6,455 nt of DNA, from contig JAEYUH010000314.1 in assembly GCA_023432725.1 (NCBI GenBank), forward strand, positions 1 to 6,455. The letters run 5' to 3'. Made by a program: the position numbers and the translations under genes. The notes under the pieces are model-generated. The model worked only from the letters and a program-made list of their open reading frames with translations. It was not told the DNA's origin and ran no database searches. This document shows positions 5,384-6,455 of this stretch, one piece after another. Position 1 is the first letter of the stretch; each line of letters opens with the position of its first letter. This DNA is from Actinomycetes bacterium (GTDB lineage Bacteria > Actinomycetota > Actinomycetes > Propionibacteriales > Propionibacteriaceae).

Positions 5384-6295
5384 ATGGGGTGGCTGGAAGC
5401 GATAGTGCTCGGGATTGTGCAGGGGTTGACCGAGTTCCTTCCCATCTCCTCCAGCGCCCACCAGTCCATCGTCGGGCAGTTGTTCCTGGGCGGGCGTGAC
5501 CCGGGGGCCGCGTTCACCGCGATCACCCAGTTGGGCACCGAAACCGCCGTGGTGGTCTACTTCGCCCGCGACATCTGGCGGATCATCAAGCACTGGGCGC
5601 TGGCCCTCGTCGGACGGATCCCCCGCAACGACCCGGACGCCAGGATCGGCTGGCTGGTGATCATCGGGTCGATTCCGATCGTCGTGGCAGGGCTGCTCTT
5701 CGAGGACGCGATCGACACCTGGCTGCGCAACCTGTGGATCACCGTCGCGATGCTGGCGGGCGTCGGCATCGTGCTGTGGCTGGTGGACAGGTTCGCCCGG
5801 CACACCTACGAGCTGTCCGAACTGACCTGGCTGGACGGCATCGCGCTCGGCTTCGCGCAGGCGCTGGCGCTGATCCCTGGCGTCTCGCGCTCGGGAGCGA
5901 CGATCTCCGCGGGCCTGTTCCTCGGCTACTCGCGTCCGGCGGCGACCCGCTACGCGTTCCTGCTGGCCATTCCCGCCGTCTTCGGGTCAGGCATCTACAA
6001 GCTGAAGGACCTCGGAGCCGAGACGGGCCTGGAGTGGGGGCCGACGGCGGTCGCGACGGTGGTCTCGTTCGCGGTCGGGCTCGCGGTCATCCACTGGCTG
6101 CTGCGGTACGTCAGCAAGCACAGCTTCGCCATCTTCGTCTGGTACCGGCTGGCGCTGGCCGCCGTCCTGGCCGGGTTGCTCGCGCTCGGCTACGTCCAGC
6201 CCTGCCATGCAGCGCCGACCAGTAGGTGCCAGCGGCCTCCAGGTCTCCCGCCTCGGTCTCGGGACGCTGACCTGGGGACGGGACACCCGCGCTGA
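5384..6295 (+). CDS. uppP: Undecaprenyl-diphosphatase (bacitracin-resistance type)
   Basis: UppP is an integral membrane phosphatase that turns undecaprenyl diphosphate into the monophosphate, recycling the lipid carrier for peptidoglycan and other wall polymers. Catalytic motifs are present: QGLTEFLPISSSAH with the Q13-xxx-E17 pair and His26, and PGVSRSGATI (165-174) with the active Ser/Arg. Hydrophobic stretches fit about eight membrane helices, including WLVIIGSIPIVVAGLLF and LAAVLAGLLALGY. ATG at 5384 has AGGGGA 4-5 nt upstream and starts the conserved MGWLEAIVLGIVQG; an upstream GTG (5351) would add 11 residues unlike the family. At 303 residues it is longer than usual (about 275). The family part ends near residue 273, and the last 30 residues are Pro/Arg-rich, encoded where the next gene overlaps in another frame. 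Ten of those 30 codons end in A or T, unlike the body, so the tail looks incidental. Confidence 0.93.
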   Translation: MGWLEAIVLGIVQGLTEFLPISSSAHQSIVGQLFLGGRDPGAAFTAITQLGTETAVVVYFARDIWRIIKHWALALVGRIPRNDPDARIGWLVIIGSIPIVVAGLLFEDAIDTWLRNLWITVAMLAGVGIVLWLVDRFARHTYELSELTWLDGIALGFAQALALIPGVSRSGATISAGLFLGYSRPAATRYAFLLAIPAVFGSGIYKLKDLGAETGLEWGPTAVATVVSFAVGLAVIHWLLRYVSKHSFAIFVWYRLALAAVLAGLLALGYVQPCHAAPTSRCQRPPGLPPRSRDADLGTGHPR

Positions 6296-6455
6296 GGACG
6301 CCCGCGGCCTGCTGCGCGCCTTCGTCGCGGCCGGCGGCTCGCTGATCGACACCGCCGCCGCCTACGGGGCGGGCGAGGCGGAGCGGATGATCGGCCGGAT
6401 GATCCGCACCGACGTGCGCCGCGAGGACCTGGTGATCGCCACCAAGGCCGGGTTC
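6207..6455 (+). CDS. Aldo/keto reductase, N-terminal part (cut by window edge)
   Basis: The visible 83 residues match the start of an NAD(P)H-dependent aldo/keto reductase (TIM barrel). The opening VGASGLQVSRLGLGTLTWG (about 6-24) is the typical N-terminal hairpin and first strand. Asp48 and Tyr53 in LIDTAAAYG are two of the catalytic tetrad, and Lys80 in VIATKAGF is a third; the catalytic His lies beyond the window. The substrate cannot be told. ATG at 6207 is supported by family alignment, but no ribosome site precedes it. The start lies within the 3' end of uppP, one base out of frame, giving an 89-nt overlap. It may depend on uppP translation or on a leaderless/internal transcript. Confidence 0.9.
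   Translation, partial: MQRRPVGASGLQVSRLGLGTLTWGRDTRAEDARGLLRAFVAAGGSLIDTAAAYGAGEAERMIGRMIRTDVRREDLVIATKAGF

Noticed and set aside
3774..5384. Plus-strand open frame of 536 codons opposite hisE and mshC
   Set aside because: Same reasons: antisense of confident genes, with biased composition and no recognisable motif.

Overview
The window is a compact, very GC-rich stretch of actinobacterial core chromosome. Two things place it there. One is a clear mycothiol ligase gene (mshC), and mycothiol is made only by Actinobacteria. The other is the set of protein variants: long-form HisG, the actinobacterial HisE sequence style, and IF3 with an extended tail. A genus cannot be assigned safely from the sequence alone. 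No mobile element, CRISPR array, tRNA or rRNA was seen.

Layout, read on the minus strand (right to left, 5318 down to 1). First comes mshC-hisE-hisG-PH protein-SseB protein, five tightly packed genes: gaps of 9, 14 and 3 nt, then a 4-nt GTGA overlap. They look like one operon. It joins mycothiol synthesis, the first two activities of histidine synthesis (both nucleotide/PRPP chemistry) and two small accessory proteins of unknown role. A 259-nt gap without a gene follows (1714-1972). It holds a probable extended -10 promoter and a structured mRNA leader. The leader ends in a hairpin with a U-rich tail that could act as an attenuator. Then comes the conserved translation operon infC-rpmI-rplT (IF3, bL35, bL20). 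After it lie a perfect 13-bp inverted repeat and the first 103 codons of a SpoU/TrmH-type RNA 2'-O-methyltransferase, cut by the window's left edge.

On the plus strand, uppP (undecaprenyl-diphosphatase, cell-wall lipid carrier recycling) is divergent from mshC across a 65-nt gap. An aldo/keto reductase gene follows, cut by the right edge. It starts inside the 3' end of uppP in another frame.

The most notable points are these. The infC start codon is almost certainly ATC (1713), because an in-frame stop lies only five codons upstream and the conserved IF3 N-terminus needs it. The infC leader has mutually exclusive hairpins followed by a terminator-like stem. UppP and the reductase overlap by an unusual 89 nt out of frame. 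I found no evidence of a new multi-gene system; this is mostly ordinary housekeeping sequence.
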